Assembly (NCBI RefSeq): GCF_018687715.1
Contig: NC_056766.1
Coordinates: 39,155,433 to 39,219,432, forward strand
DNA: 64,000 nt
Source of the DNA: Carya illinoinensis
Taxonomy: Eukaryota; Streptophyta; Magnoliopsida; Fagales; Juglandaceae
Reading direction: 5' to 3'
Shown here: piece after piece, positions 21,586-34,545 of the stretch
Layout: every line of letters begins with the position of its first letter
Position numbering within the stretch: the stretch's first letter is position 1
Made by a program: the position numbers and the translations under genes
Notes under the pieces: model-generated
What the model saw: only the letters and a program-made list of their open reading frames with translations
Told to the model about the DNA's origin: nothing
Databases searched by the model: none

Positions 21586-23742
21586 AAAACTCTTACCCAT
21601 CTTTTACTGTTTAAGTGTATCTCTGATATATATATTTCTGTGTACTTGGATTGAGCCACTTTCTGATGAGCTTGTATTTTGTCTCAATTATATAAAAATT
21701 CCCATTGATCCAAGTAAATACCAGTAACTTTGGATTTGGTGCTTTGAATTATAGCCATGAATGGGGATAAATAACGAGGTTTATACACTACTATCAACCA
21801 TAGGCCCAAAGATATATACCTACAGAAATGACGGAAAAAGGGAAGACATAGAGAGCTCAATTATATGTATTCGACTAGACTGTAAGCCCATGTTTGCTTC
21901 CTCCATCTATCCTGAAGCTCTTTTCATCTTATTCATGTAATACATTATGCTTCAATCAGGTTTTACTTCCATTTATGCACGTTCTTTGGTCATCATTTGA
22001 AGCTGATAACAATTGACCTTCTGTGAATTGAAATACTCATTATGGTTCCTTATTTTTCATTACATACTTAATAGTTATTTCTACTCACCAGCATTTGTTA
22101 ATAGAGAGTTAATTTACACACAGGGATATTATTTTTGCAGAAACAATTGCTATTATGAAAACGTGAAGGGTTTTTCCACCAAAAATCTGATCATGGAATG
22201 TAAAGTTCAACCGATCAGTTTCTAGGCTTTTTGCTAAGAAAGCAAAAGTTAACATTTACTCCAAAAGCTTTACGTGGAAAATCAATTCACCATAGAAAGT
22301 TCATATCGAAATTATTACTTTAGATCCTTCCTTTGGTCCCCCCCCCCCCCCCCCCCTCTCTTTCATTTGGTCCCACTCCTTCCATTGGACACAAGTATTC
22401 ATGAACTTATCAGTATTTAAGGATTTGCAAGCGCCAAAAATGAATGAAATTTTTTGTTTGCTTGCGTCTTGGAATCGAATCTTAGAAATGGTAATATGAC
22501 AAATGTGTTGACATGATCAGCTTTGGTATCATGTAGGCATGCATGCAGGATGATGATTATCACTTGGTGGGGCGTTTGACATACTGGATGATGAGGCGGT
22601 AATGTTTTGTGGTGGTGAAGGGTGAAGTTCTGAAGTAATGCAGTGAAACATTGGGGATGATAGTGATTGGCATTTGCACATGTAGCTATAGTTTGGTGGA
22701 GGTGTTAATGGTAATTTTAGCGAAGAGAAGGAACTGCTAGAGCTCGAAGATCTAGAGGCAGTATTCATTTTTTTATGTTTTTAGAATTTGATATATATGG
22801 AACTCGAATCAACAGATCAACTTGTGAATGAGAAACTCATGAACGTTTTTGGTAGGACTTCATGGAGTTTTTTGAAAAGATGAAGATTTCCCAAATCAAC
22901 ATCTTCATCAAATTGGATTTCCTTTTTGGGGAATGAGCTGGTATTTCATGTGGATCCAGCTTATAGTCTTGATAATACGAAAGTTTTATAGCATACCGAT
23001 TTATCTTTCTAACCATGAGACAAAGAAAAGAGCATTCAGGGGTAGTACTTTAAGAGGTTTAGGTATTAGGCCCATTCATATTAATGCATTTTGCAGTATT
23101 TTGAACAATGCCCTTTTGGAATTGACCTAATAAAAATTATTGGTTAAAATTATATGTATTCGATCCCTATATAATCGATCAGCTAGGGCATTCCCAACAT
23201 CCGAAATGTCTATATTAATGGCATGATGGCCACACAGCAGCTAGGTACGGCACTGCTCTTTTGACCAAGTCAGCTTCTTTTCTTCATGTTTGATCACTTG
23301 TATTCTTCAAGTGACTTTATGCTTTTCCTGATTCAGACAGTGGTCCTGCATGTCCACTAGCAACGGTACTACAATATGCCCGGCCCCTTAGTATTTATTG
23401 AACGTTGCTTGGAGGTAATTAAAAACTCATTCTGATCTTATGGTTTCAGATTTTAATTGGGAATATTTGTCTCTTTTTTTATTTTGATTTCGTACGATCT
23501 TTATGCTACCCTTTTCTTATAGATGAACATATAATTGAGATTTTGCATATGACCCCCGGCCCACCTGGAGAGATTGATCTAACCCTTCCTCAAACTGCCT
23601 TTGTCTCTGTCCTTTGTAGTTTACATGTGGCATACTCGTTTTCCCAATTTCATTCTGCAATCTTATGAAGTAGATTTCATTAATCATAATCTAAGAAATA
23701 CAATCTTAAGGTCATGCAGAAGCTTTACACACTCTTTAAAAA
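21586..23742. other. Intergenic sequence
   Basis: Apart from a 19-C run at 22338-22356 and a small minus-strand ORF (listed separately), nothing is recognised. Composition is that of ordinary plant intergenic DNA. Confidence 0.5.
22529..22768 (-). CDS. Possible small ORF, 79 codons, unknown
   Basis: The frame starts MNTASRSSSSSSSF, continues through a Pro-rich part (LTPPPNYSYMCKC) and ends HHPACMPT. A TATA-like CCATATATATC lies about 30 bp upstream on the same strand. The composition (Ser and Pro rich) is found both in real small plant proteins and in chance frames. I see no signal peptide or known motif and cannot assign a function. Confidence 0.25.
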   Translation of the reverse strand: MNTASRSSSSSSSFSSLKLPLTPPPNYSYMCKCQSLSSPMFHCITSELHPSPPQNITASSSSMSNAPPSDNHHPACMPT

Positions 23743-24058
23743 AAGAAATGATATTTGTAGTCTAAGGGTCTTCAAGCTTCGTGCATTTCTTTTGAAAAAA
23801 GTAGATAAAATACTCACAAGAAAAAAATTATTTTTTTCATGGTGGACTGTATGCACTTCTTTTCAAAATGAGTGCACGACTTTGCACAACCTAGCTAGGA
23901 CTGTATTCAGCATAATTACTCCTTCAAATTAAAAAGGGTGCAATATACTATTAAAAAATAAATTTTTCACATGGGTCTTTGATCATGTTTTTCAACTTTT
24001 TTTCAATTACTAGAGTGCATAAGGCTTGCACACCCTAAGATTGCCAATATCATTTCTT
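23743..24058. repeat. MITE, family A, copy 1
   Basis: The left end AGAAATGATATTTGTAGTCT and the right end, read in reverse as AGAAATGATATTGGCAATCT, form terminal inverted repeats of nearly 30 bp. The interior is non-coding. Related copies lie at 34372, 35936 and 38417. Confidence 0.75.
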
Positions 24059-24121
24059 TTATTATTTCATACGATATTTAGGCTCATTATTCTGAAGTCA
24101 TATCTCAATATTGTGTAGGTA

Positions 24122-24126
24122 AAGTA
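24122..24126. other. Solo-LTR target-site duplication, left copy
   Basis: AAGTA precedes the LTR start and corresponds to AAGCA at 26303-26307 with one mismatch. Confidence 0.55.
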
Positions 24127-26302
24127 TGCGATATCCCATTTTTACGTGTATTTTTATTGAATGAATATTTCAAATGATTTAAAGAATTGGTTCTCTTATT
24201 TTAAATTTATCAGATTTTCGTTGGATTTATTTTATGATTTTTAAGTTGTGAAATTATTTTAATATGCTTTCTTGTTATTTGTTATTGTTTTGTATTTAAA
24301 TTGCTTTTTAATTTAAATTAGTTATTTTTGGGCTTTAAAATTATTTTATTTTTAGATTTTATTATTTTATTTTATTTAATCAATGTGTTTAAATTATTTT
24401 ATTTAACTTACTATTTTGAAAATAATTTTCATTAGATCAATTTAGTGACCGAAGTTGTAAGAGTTGGATCTTATTTCTTTCCCTTCTTTTTTCTTTTATC
24501 TTTTTCTTTTTCCTTTCTATTTCTTCTTTCTTTTTCTTCTTTCTTTTTTCTTTCTTCCTCCTTATTTCTCCCCAGCCCGTGCGACGTCTCTCTCTCTCTC
24601 TCCCTCTCCACGCCGTTTTCCTTCTTCCGCCCCAGCCGCCGTGCATCTCACCGCCCACCCCAGTTGCTTCCTCTCCAGCAAGTGAACTCACCCCTCCATT
24701 CTCAGCCCCAACCGTGTCGCTGATAGCCACCACGAGCCCCTCTAAGCCGCAGCTTCCTTTTGCTCTAGCCTCGTCATCGCTCCATCTCTGGCCACCATTT
24801 CATCACCGGCTTCTTGCCGACATAACGCATCCATTTCCAGCTCCGATCTATCGCTGGAGCAACCACCACAAGCTAAAATCCGTTTGGGTTATTTTTTACT
24901 TCCACCGCTACCCATGGCCAACTCTCACTTCCATTAGTTTCATAACACCTCTAAACTCTTCTCTATCAATTCCAAACTTTAGTTTATCCCCATTCAAAAC
25001 TAGGTATTTTGAGACCCACAGCCTTAGTACAATTTGCACTGTTACGTTGCTTTGCTGCCTCTTTTTGTACCTCCATGATCCTTCAAAAAATATTTTATAG
25101 CACTGGAAGTATTTTTTAAACTTATTTTAAGATTAAAATATATTTTTACTTTAACAATAATTTGTGATTGGTTGGTTGTACTGAACTGAGTCCGATAAGT
25201 CGGGGGTTGGATGGATTTGAGGATAGAGTTATTTATGTTTAGATGATTGGGATTGTTGGGTATTTTGTGACATACCATTTGCATTGCATGGTGCATGTAT
25301 ATACATGTGTTGGAAATTGAAAATTAGATTTTTAAGTATTAATGGATTTTTAGAGTGCGTGTGTATCACAACCCCAAGTCGAGATTGGGTATTATCTCGG
25401 TGGAACTCCTTTGGTCACTCGAGAGTGAAATATACTTAGTAACGTCTCCTGAGTTGTCGATGGACGACAACGGGATCAGACGGGATGGTAATGCTCTCGT
25501 GCCAACTTCATGGCCCCTTTGCTGGCAGGGGCTAAAGAATGCTTAGGTATGTACGCGCTGGAAGCAGAACTGGACATCGCTCGTTACGAAATCACATGCA
25601 TGGTCGTTACTCATAGTGTGACGAAGGGAGCTAGGTTGTGCGGATGGTCCCTAGAGGAGATCATGGTGCATATGTATTAGAATTGGAAATTAGTTTTGAT
25701 AATGGATATTGGGCCATTTTCTAGGAAAATGGCAGTTATGCTTTAATGGATTGAATTTATGGGCCAAATGTGATTTTTGGCGTGCGTTGGAAAAGAATTA
25801 TTTTTTTTAGAAAAGTTTATTTTCAGATCTCAAGCATATGGCATCACGTTAATGTATATTGTTGTGACTTTAATGTATTTTCATCTTGTGGGTTGCTTAA
25901 ATTATTACTTACCTGGGGTACTGTTTCTTGGTATCGTATATTTCGATACAAATGACTAAAAGGATGAGCCCGAGGAGGAGGCTCCGCTGGAAGAGTAGTT
26001 TGGAGTACGTTCTCTACCTGTAATTGTTGGAAATTATTTTCAGCTTTCATATTATATATTTTGGTTTATGACTTGTTATTTTAATTTGTAATATTTTTTG
26101 TATACTTATGTTTAAGCGAGTTTCTATTTAAACAATTATGGTACTTAGTTTACTAACCTTAATTTATTTAGCTGTATTTTGATTATTCACGTATTGCATG
26201 TACACACACTTGACATTTGGCAATGAAATGTGTGACCTGTGTTGTCATCATCCCAAATGCCTTGATTTCCACGTATCCAATCGTAGAGTTGAGGGCGTCA
26301 CA
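24127..26302 (+). mobile_element. Solo LTR, about 2.2 kb, probably gypsy-type
   Basis: The sequence starts TGCGATATCCC and ends GAGGGCGTCACA, with a 5-bp imperfect duplication (AAGTA/AAGCA) on the outside. Inside are phrases I recognise from large plant LTRs: CTCGGTGGAACTCCTTTGGT, GACAACGGGATCAGACGGGA and CGCTCGTTACGAAATCA. A pyrimidine-rich and then GC-rich stretch (24470-24980) gives long but meaningless open frames on both strands. No internal coding region or second LTR is found within the window, so this is best read as a solo LTR left by recombination. The family assignment is an inference. Confidence 0.7.
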
Positions 26303-26307
26303 AAGCA

Positions 26308-29300
26308 TGTTCGCATGCAATACTAGTTGGGTAACATGGACCTAATAGGCCATGTCATTGTTGCAATCCTTTTTTACGGTTGTGATATCTGTGAGTAATA
26401 CACATAATATATTTCATATATATATATATATAGTTTGTGCTGTGTTAGTTCACAAGTTTTCGAACAATCTTTTCTTGATCCAGTTGTGGTGTTACTTTCT
26501 TTATCTTTATTCACAGGATGAGTTGACGCATTCCATTGTTCTCGGATTTTCAATGTTTGTCACTATATTGCAGTTGTGATCTTTTACTTTGACATAGCTG
26601 CGGCACCCAAAATGCACTTTCACTCATATGTTGTTTACAACTGACTCTAATGCTTGGCTTACTGTCAGACCTGGGAAATTTTTGTAAACATGACCATTTG
26701 ATACTTGGGTCTTTTACAAAATATACCACAATCATATAAATCTAGTTCCTAAACCTAGACCGTTCTAGAAAAAGGGGCATTAAAAAAAAGTAAAAATAAA
26801 ACGAAGAAGAAGCTAAAACTCGATGAATTGCGCGCCCTCAACACACCAGTACTGGAGTGTATTCACATTCACGTCATCATTTGAATAGTAGAGTTCAGGA
26901 GAATTATCTTTATTTTAGAGCCAGTTTCAAGACAACAGCAAAAACAATAAAGTAACTATAGAGCAGCTAGCCGCTGCAATAAATCGTAGAGCTTAGGTTT
27001 AGGGTAATTTTCCAGATTTCAAATATATCTCCACTGTGAAGTATATGGAGACTTGTAAAGGGACCACTGGGGGAGTGCAAGAGGATGTATATAGAGACAG
27101 ATATATATAGGTGACTTCTCTGCCATTTCCCAGTTTTCCTCCTTGCCACAAACTTTTGGTTTATTAGTGATAGGGTGCACTGACTTGAGAGGATGAACAT
27201 ACACATATATGTACTTTATGGACCACTTCCTGCCCAAAAAATCCAGTTTATATTTATATATATATTCTGAACGTTTGGGTTACTTGAGTGGGAGTCACAG
27301 AACACAGTGAATTAGATAGCCCCATAAACGGCCCCTTGGGACTTTGGGGGGTGGGGAGCGTTTGAACTTTGAAGCAACTATATGATTTTGTGCTTGGATT
27401 TTATTTCTACATGGAAAACAGATTATATCATGTCTACTATTAATTACTTCAAATGAAATATTGGCTCTATTATCGGATCAAGAAGCTTTAATCACTTCAT
27501 TAAGGAAGTCATGACTAATAAAAAGACAAAAATAGAACCTAAATTGCATCTCATGAAGAACAAGAATGTCTCATGCATATAGTGGTACCAAAATTAGCAG
27601 GAATTGAAGCGAACTTATGCCATTTTCTGATTTTTTATTTGTTTAATAGCCTTCTACAGAAACCAAAAGTCAAGAAGATTACTGGTTCAAAGCCACACAT
27701 ACAGAAAAGCCCACAGCAATATAGCCTAATGGTGTAGGGGAGCGGGGTTGGGGGAACTCTCTGAGCCCTAGACTGTCCATCCAACCCGAGATGACATATG
27801 GGAGACGACATAAAATAAAATATCACACATCAGGTACATTAAAAATGTTCTTGTCGTTTTAGTACCAAAAAACATCGATCCTTCTATTTTGGCAAGGACG
27901 TAGGATATGCCGCTCATGATTAGTGGCTTATATTCTTCCTCAAAACTGCAGGGGGTTGACTGATCTAATCCTCGTCAAGCTAGCTAGCCCATGAGGGAGG
28001 GATGACATAGGAGTGATGAATTTCTAAAACCAAGCTAATTCCAGTTTTCGTAGATACTTCTGCTGCATGCAGGCAAGTTAGTCTAGACAATAGATACATA
28101 GACTCTTAGGGGTATAGGGCTCAGAAGATAACTGCATTATTTAATTGCAGATTTTGAGGGTTTCTCTTCCTTTGTTCTTTTTGTTTCTATATTTATCATG
28201 TTCTGCATGTTGTGCTTCAATTTCCATAGGAAATGACCTTAAAAGCACTGAAAACTAACAAATTTGTCACATGAGTCTTCTACTATCTTTAGGGTTAGTA
28301 AAAGGTATTATACCTTGGTCTAATTATATATGTAGGAATAGGGCACTCTCAACTTTGCACTATTATATTAATGAACTAGATTGGCACCACTCTCAGATAG
28401 CAAATATCTACAATCGTCATAATAGCCGCACATATAATTGAAATTGAAGTTAAGATATAGAAAATATCTATTCATCATCATTTTTCTCAGCATTTCATGA
28501 TATAGAATTAAATTATAGGTTCATAAATAAAACATAATAAATAATCTTCAATCATCGAATGTTACATCATAAGATGATAAGATAATGATAAAAAAAAAAA
28601 AAAAAAAAAAAAGATTAGAAGTAGCATTATTTCATAAGTGAATTAAAATGCAGCACACAAATTAATTAACTCCAAATGAGTAACAACTTTTATCCTTGTT
28701 TATATATATATATCCATATACTTTTAAGAGTCTGCTTTCTTTTTCCTTCCATTTTCTCTTCTATTCTTTTCTTCCTTTTTTTTTTTTTTTTTTGTTTTTT
28801 TTTTTTTTTTTGGTTGAGATGAGATGTTAGGGAGAAGGACTAGATCATGATGAAGGTAGATGGGTCTGAACCTGAACTCACAAGGCCCATCAATGAGCTA
28901 AGGTTCACAGCTAAGCTCCACTTAATAAAAGGCATAAATAATTGTACAATATTTATACGTCAGAAAGGAGGGAAAAAAGTTGGGGGAGGGGGAGCTGGGG
29001 GGGTTGGCTTAAGCAGTAGTACTGCCGCAGTAGCATTGAAGGTTAAAAAGAAGAAAGAAACTGCACATGGTCCAAGAAAAAGGCAAAGAAAAAGAGAGAA
29101 AGAGCCTTTAAACATGCTCACGAGTCATGACAGTGGCTCTCGATCTGTTGGCCTTTTTGTTTTGGCTCAAGCCATGAAAGAAAACAGAAAACACACCCAG
29201 TAGTAGTTTCTCTATTCTACGGTAATTTTTCCCTCAACTCCGTATTAAGCTTTGAATGGTCTCTGCATATTTGGAAAAGATGCTGCGGTTCCTCTGTACA

Positions 29301-29554
29301 CGCTGCATGCCGATGGCGCTGATTCTTATGTGAGAGCGAGAGGTGTGAGTGAATGAAATCATGAATAGGGTTTGTTTGTGTCTGTGCTCTAGCTAGCTAG
29401 GAGACGTTTGAGAGGGACGACTGAGTCTGTCTTTAACCCTCTTACAATCGTGGCACTGAAAAACATGGCGCTTTTTTTTTTCACATTTATAAGAATCCCA
29501 GAGAAATGCAGTGGAAAAGGACTATCCGATTTCGCCTCCCCCCCCCCCCCCCCC

Positions 29555-29585
<31 letters not shown>

Positions 29586-30094
29586 CATGTTATTATTTAT
29601 TGTCGAGACAAATCTTTAATGCTTTGAGGGAGGAAGTGTCATCCCCGTTATCTGACATCTCGGCCAGCAAGGACCACCATATAGTCCAAAGACAAAATCT
29701 AACACAACCAAAAGCCCAGGCAAGCAAAAATGAATGTGTCTCAGGTCATTTAATTCAATGAAATAGTCGCAGTTTGAGTTAACCTAGGTAGTAGTGAAGA
29801 TATCGACTAAATGATCATCTCGAGCTTTGAAACCAGCTATATATATATATAATAATTATCGTGGGATCGAATATAGTTTAATCAAGGAAACACATTATAT
29901 ATACATATATATTTATATATATAATAGTCTGCATTTACCAAATTAATGAACAAATAACAACAGATGAATTTCAAGATACAACGTACACTCTTCTAATCAA
30001 CCTGAGACAACCACAACTCACTTGGTATATTGGAAGATAGGAGGAAAAAAGTTAACAGAGATTATATGGAAGTAGAGAGAGAGAGAGAGATCAT
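26308..30094. other. Intergenic sequence downstream of the IDD gene
   Basis: No gene is supported. The stretch holds several homopolymer runs (A near 28590, T near 28780), a C18-CT-AT compound repeat and scattered TATATA tracts. A plus-strand frame at 28847-29203 (118 codons) is low-complexity (G, K and R runs) and unconvincing. The 3' untranslated region of the IDD gene probably occupies the last few hundred bases. Confidence 0.5.
29538..29586. repeat. Compound C18-(TC)n-(AT)n microsatellite
   Basis: A run of 18 C passes directly into about eight TC units and then about eight AT units. Adjacent dinucleotide runs of this kind are highly mutable. Confidence 0.95.
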
Positions 30095-32515
30095 TTATGG
30101 GTTAGATGATTTTGCATGATCATGAGTTCGATTGTCGTTCTCTACTTCTCCTTGATCTGTTGTTATGGCAGACGACATGTAACTCAACACCAAAGAGTTC
30201 TCATCGGGAGGCACCATTGCAGCTCGGGCTTGAAATTGCAGCTTGCAGGAATGGCAAGTGATTTGGAGAATTGCCGAGTTAACTTGCTTGATTGCATGAT
30301 TTTTCAGGGCCTGCGCCTTGTCTAATTCACCCTGCGCTTGTTGCCTAAGTTTCTTTGCATTATCAAACTCCTGCACTGCAAGTTCAATCTGTCGTTTTGC
30401 TTGCTGTCTAGCCTCTTCGGCATACGCCTTTTCTGCCATGGCTAGCCTTAACTGCTCTCGCGCATGTTCTTTGAGCCTTGAAGCAGCCACCACAGATTTA
30501 TCACTAGTAACAATATTAATGCTCTCCTTGAACGAGTTTCTATTATTGATGTTGTTGGATTCATTCTTCTCTCCAAATTCACATGACCCAATTGAGAGCT
30601 GGAGTTGAGTAGAGTGATTGTGATCATCCCGTTTTGGGGAAACCGAGGAATCAATCATGGGATTCGATGTCGTCGAGAGCTGAAGCTCTAGATTGTGGTA
30701 GCTGGGATTCTTCGATGATGAGTTCCCTCCTGCAGTAGTAGGGTTCAAGAACGTGGTTTGATCTGGTGGTACTGTTGGCTTTGGCACTGCTAAAGCACTA
30801 GGCCAAGGACCTGTGCTGAAATTGGTCTCACTGGATGGGCTCGGACTTGAGGCCGTTCGAGACAAGCAAGCAGCTGCCTGCAGTGGTTGTGAATCCGGCC
30901 GGAGAGGCCCCATGCTACAAGCATCTTGGTGTTCAATGAAACTTTCCACCCTAAAAGCGTTAAAAGAATCATTCAAATAGTAGAATAGATTTCTGTGATC
31001 CTACACGTAAAAGGGTGCATGGAAATATTCAAAGGATTTGTTCTGAAAGACTTATAAATTGATTAAGATGATGAATACATATCGAAATCAAGGGAAGGAA
31101 GAGATAAAGTCATGAGCATTAGCACGCTAGAGAATAATAAATAAAGAACATAAAACATGCATAAATAAATACTTGGACAAATAACTGACTGGGATTGAAA
31201 ATGGTAGCTAGCTAGAGGAGGAGAGATTGAATTAAATAATGATATTAAACCTCGTTAATCATTTGAGATACATTCCATATGGTCCATACCATCTGTACTG
31301 GAGCGATCCAATGTTGCTTAGACAAATGGGAAGCTGGATATACAGTGTATATATAAAGTAAAATAGTTAACAAATATGGAACTACTGTTTTGGGTGTCGT
31401 GGAACCAAAAGGATTTGAAACCCAACAGCGCCCGTGTGACCAACAGAAACTGATCTTTGGGAAATGTGTTCAACTGTCAAGAACAGTTGATAAAAATTGG
31501 ATTAAGGTTCTATCAGTCAAATCCAAAACTTTATTTAATAATATTTTTCCTTGGTCAAACCCAAGTTAACTGGAGCGATCAATGAAACCCGTGAGGTTCA
31601 GCTCATGATCATGGTTTTATAATTATATCCGAAGTATGGAGTGAGAAGCTAGCTAGCCAAAACATAACCCAGAAAATCCAAAATCAAAACACAGATCGAA
31701 TTTATTTTTTTGTTATTTTGCTTAGACGGCCTGATCATGATAAAGGAGAGACGAATTTGGATATAAACCTTCTGTTTTCTTTTTTGTTCTGAAAGAATGA
31801 GTTTTATTAATTCAAAAACCAGTACCGGAAGCTAGGTAATTAGAGATCGAGAGACATGATGATGTGTTTTTGGGATTTTGGAAGAAAACCTTGAGAAAAC
31901 ACGACCGCAATCACAAGAATGACCTCTGGTGCCACAGGTTTTGAGGTGAGCTTTGTAATCCGATTGAACTGCATAACCTTTGGAGCATTTCTCACAGACC
32001 CATTGCTTGTGATTGCTATGCTTCCTCCTGAAATGTTTCTTTATCCCAACAAGATCACCCAGAGCATGGCACGGATCATGGTGCAGGCAGCTTGGCTCGG
32101 GGCACACGAAAACTCGCTTCCTAACCACTGGATTCTCTCTCTTCAGCAACTTCCATGGCACTTTGTGCCTTCGCCGGTGCATCTGAAGGTTCTGGTCTCT
32201 CTGAAATCCCTGGTTACAGATCTCGCAGACATACCGATCCGATTCCAACAGTGTTTTGGGTGATAGAGAAACCACTTCTGCATCTGGATCTATTATATAT
32301 TGCAAGGATAGAAAATCATCATATATATATATATATACACACACACACGCACAGACACACAGATTAAAACAAACAAGTATGGGGAAGAAGCTGAGAATAT
32401 TTTCTATACCTGGAGTTCCTGCCGGCCTTCTTTTCCTCTTGTTGTTACTACCGTTTTCTAAGCAAGAAAATGGATCAGAAGAAGGAACTGAGGAAGGAGT
32501 GTTGTTTCCTAACAT
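30095..32515 (-). CDS. SGR5: INDETERMINATE DOMAIN C2H2 zinc-finger protein, SGR5/IDD14-16 type
   Basis: There are three coding exons on the minus strand: 32515-32410, 32289-31890 and 30950-30095, 453 codons in all. Junctions are GT-AG and phases match (1, then 2). After MLGNN comes a basic nuclear signal (KRKRRPAGTP). The ID domain has four fingers: CEICNQGFQRDQNLQMHRRR and H, CPEPSC...KKHFRRKH, CEKCSKGYAVQSDYKAH and CDCGRVFSR/VESFIEHQDAC. The last finger is completed across intron 2. A long C-terminal coiled coil (SRLKEHAREQLRLAMAEKAY onward) ends in ILQITCHSCKLQFQ, the mark of the IDD14/15/16 subgroup. Members bind DNA in the nucleus and act in shoot gravitropism, starch and auxin responses. 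Whether this is the SGR5/IDD15, IDD14 or IDD16 orthologue cannot be settled here. Confidence 0.93.
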
Positions 32516-33145
32516 GGGTGGGGAATTCGCACTTCTCTTCTTTGTGTGATTGCTTCAATAATATATGTAAGACTAAGAAGGAAACCGATCCTCTGATCAC
32601 TTTCTAAATAAAGATTAATGATAGGCAAAAACCAAACGAGAGAGATTGGGTTAGAGAGGTGGCGGTGGGGAGAGAGAAGATACTGCTAAAAGGCTTCCCT
32701 AGGCTAGGACACAGAGAGAGAGAGAGAGAGAGGAAGAAGAAAAGCTCCTTCTTTCGGTTTACCTCATCAGCTTTCCTTTTAAATTGGCTTTTAAACTTTC
32801 AGCTTTTTTTCATTCAGCTCTTTCTCTCTCTCTCTCTCTGCTTTCTTCCCAACTCTCTTCTTCAGCAGGTATTCTTGTAGAGCCATCCTTATTAAGGTTC
32901 TTCAGAAGAGAGAGAGAGAGAGAGAGAGCCAATCACGATGCTTCTAACTTGATCCCACAAGCAGCAAGCAATGGGCTCCAGAAGAAGAAAAACAAAAAAG
33001 CCACAAAGAAACAAAAGCACTCTCATAATTCATTACACAGTAAAAAAAATATATAGGTTTTTGCATGCAAAAAAAAAAAAAATACAAGGCCAACCTTCCA
33101 CAGTGTACACACGTACGTGCAAGTCTCCCTGATCTCTAACACCAC

Positions 33146-33190
<45 letters not shown>

Positions 33191-33200
33191 ATCTTCTAAA
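32516..33200 (-). promoter_or_regulatory. 5' leader and promoter region of the IDD gene
   Basis: Upstream of the ATG lie several GAGA/CTCT tracts (32711-32731, 32823-32840, 32909-32928, 33149-33189). Such tracts are common in plant core promoters and leaders and can be bound by BBR/BPC proteins. No clear TATA box is chosen. The open frames here are simple-repeat artefacts. Confidence 0.45.
33149..33189. repeat. (TC)n microsatellite
   Basis: About 20 perfect TC units occur upstream of the IDD gene. Confidence 0.95.
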
Positions 33201-33611
33201 AAGATCTTCTAAAACAGTGAGGGGTCGAAGATCTAATTAATTCACTGACCAAACTACCCCTTACTCCGGAACTTATGTACAGAGGCTGATTAATTAAATT
33301 TGAAGCAGCCTTTATAAAGGTAAAACTGTGGATGTAAAGTCACCTTCAAGGGTAGAGTGGTCAAAGAAATCATAACTCTCTGTGTGCAAAAGATGCTTGC
33401 TTTTTGGTAAACTAGTTGCATCAACACTTACACCAGTACTGATCGATGTTTTTCTTCCCCCTTTTCTTTTTCTTGTTTATTTTTGAAAGTTGGGGGAAGT
33501 TAGGGTGAGAAAGATAGCTTAACAGCCAGATAAAAGTGGCATCATTAGTGTCTTAATTTCAAGCTTAAAGGTAAATAAAGTTTATATCACATGTAAAAAA
33601 ATAATAATAAA

Positions 33612-33860
33612 TATCACTACAAAAAGCCGTTCATCTATGACCAGTTATATATATTATCAAAATGTACTACAAGAAATCAGGTTATTTATAGCAATTTTGC
33701 TTAAAATCGTTGCAAAAAAACATTTAAACTATACTCATTTCTAGATATTTTAACTTCATTGCACGTTCGCCACAATTATCACTTCTTTTTCGCTCAAAGC
33801 AACGATAAAAAAACTTTCATCTCTTATATTTTCTTTGCAAATAATTCATAACAAATACTC
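33612..33860. repeat. Possible CACTA-type transposon remnants
   Basis: CACTACAAAAAGCCG at 33616 and TACTACAAGAAATCAGG at 33664 each resemble the terminal sequence of plant CACTA elements. They lie 48 bp apart in the same orientation, as if one element end had inserted into another. No matching inverted end was found nearby, so this is tentative. Confidence 0.35.
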
Positions 33861-34006
33861 ATTTTTTTTCATATTAAATATATAATATAAATATCAACAT
33901 TTAATTATAAAAAATATTTACTCTATATAAGTTAAAGCATACAATATAAGAATTAGATCATGTTATGTTGCATGTGTGGAAGATTTGTAAAGAACAATAA
34001 TTTCAT

Positions 34007-34051
<45 letters not shown>

Positions 34052-34371
34052 ATAATTAACACAACTGCAAAATACACAAATGAGATATATATGAAGTTTG
34101 GTAAAGGTCCTATGCCTGGGGATCATAATATATAAGGACATTGAGAAAAAACTTTTCGATAGAGATCAAGATCAGGGGTTCCACAAAATTAAATGGCTCC
34201 CACAACCATCTAATCTTTGCATAATTATTAGCAAAAGGCTTTCTTCCATAAACTAAAAGATAAACCCAAGATTATTTGGGCATATATATATATATATATG
34301 CACATGTTCATCGTGAAGATTTTTTAAATATGTTTCTTTTTTTCAATTTAACAATGAAATAAAAACAAGAT

Positions 34372-34545
34372 AAATGATAATTATATAATCGTGAATACGC
34401 AAGCGCTACATAATCATTTTAAAAAAAATGAATAAATATGAAATCTATATGAAAAAAATTAATTTTTTAATAATAAATCTTATTCTTTTTCAAAACGACT
34501 GTACAGCACTTACATATTCGATAACTGTATCTAATATTACTCATA
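34372..34545. repeat. MITE, family A, copy 2
   Basis: It starts AAATGATAATTATATAATCG with GTGAATACGCAAGCGC following. It ends with CAGCACTTACATATTCGATA and ACTGTATCTAATATTACT, the inverted counterpart. The interior contains the family phrase AAAAAAATTAATTTTTTAAT. Confidence 0.65.

Noticed and set aside
24437..25100. Overlapping long open frames on both strands in the pyrimidine-rich stretch
   Set aside because: The stretch lies within the solo LTR, both strands are open because of low complexity, and no domain is visible.
28847..29203. 118-codon plus-strand frame
   Set aside because: It consists largely of Gly, Lys and Arg runs and shows no homology I recognise. A chance frame is more likely.
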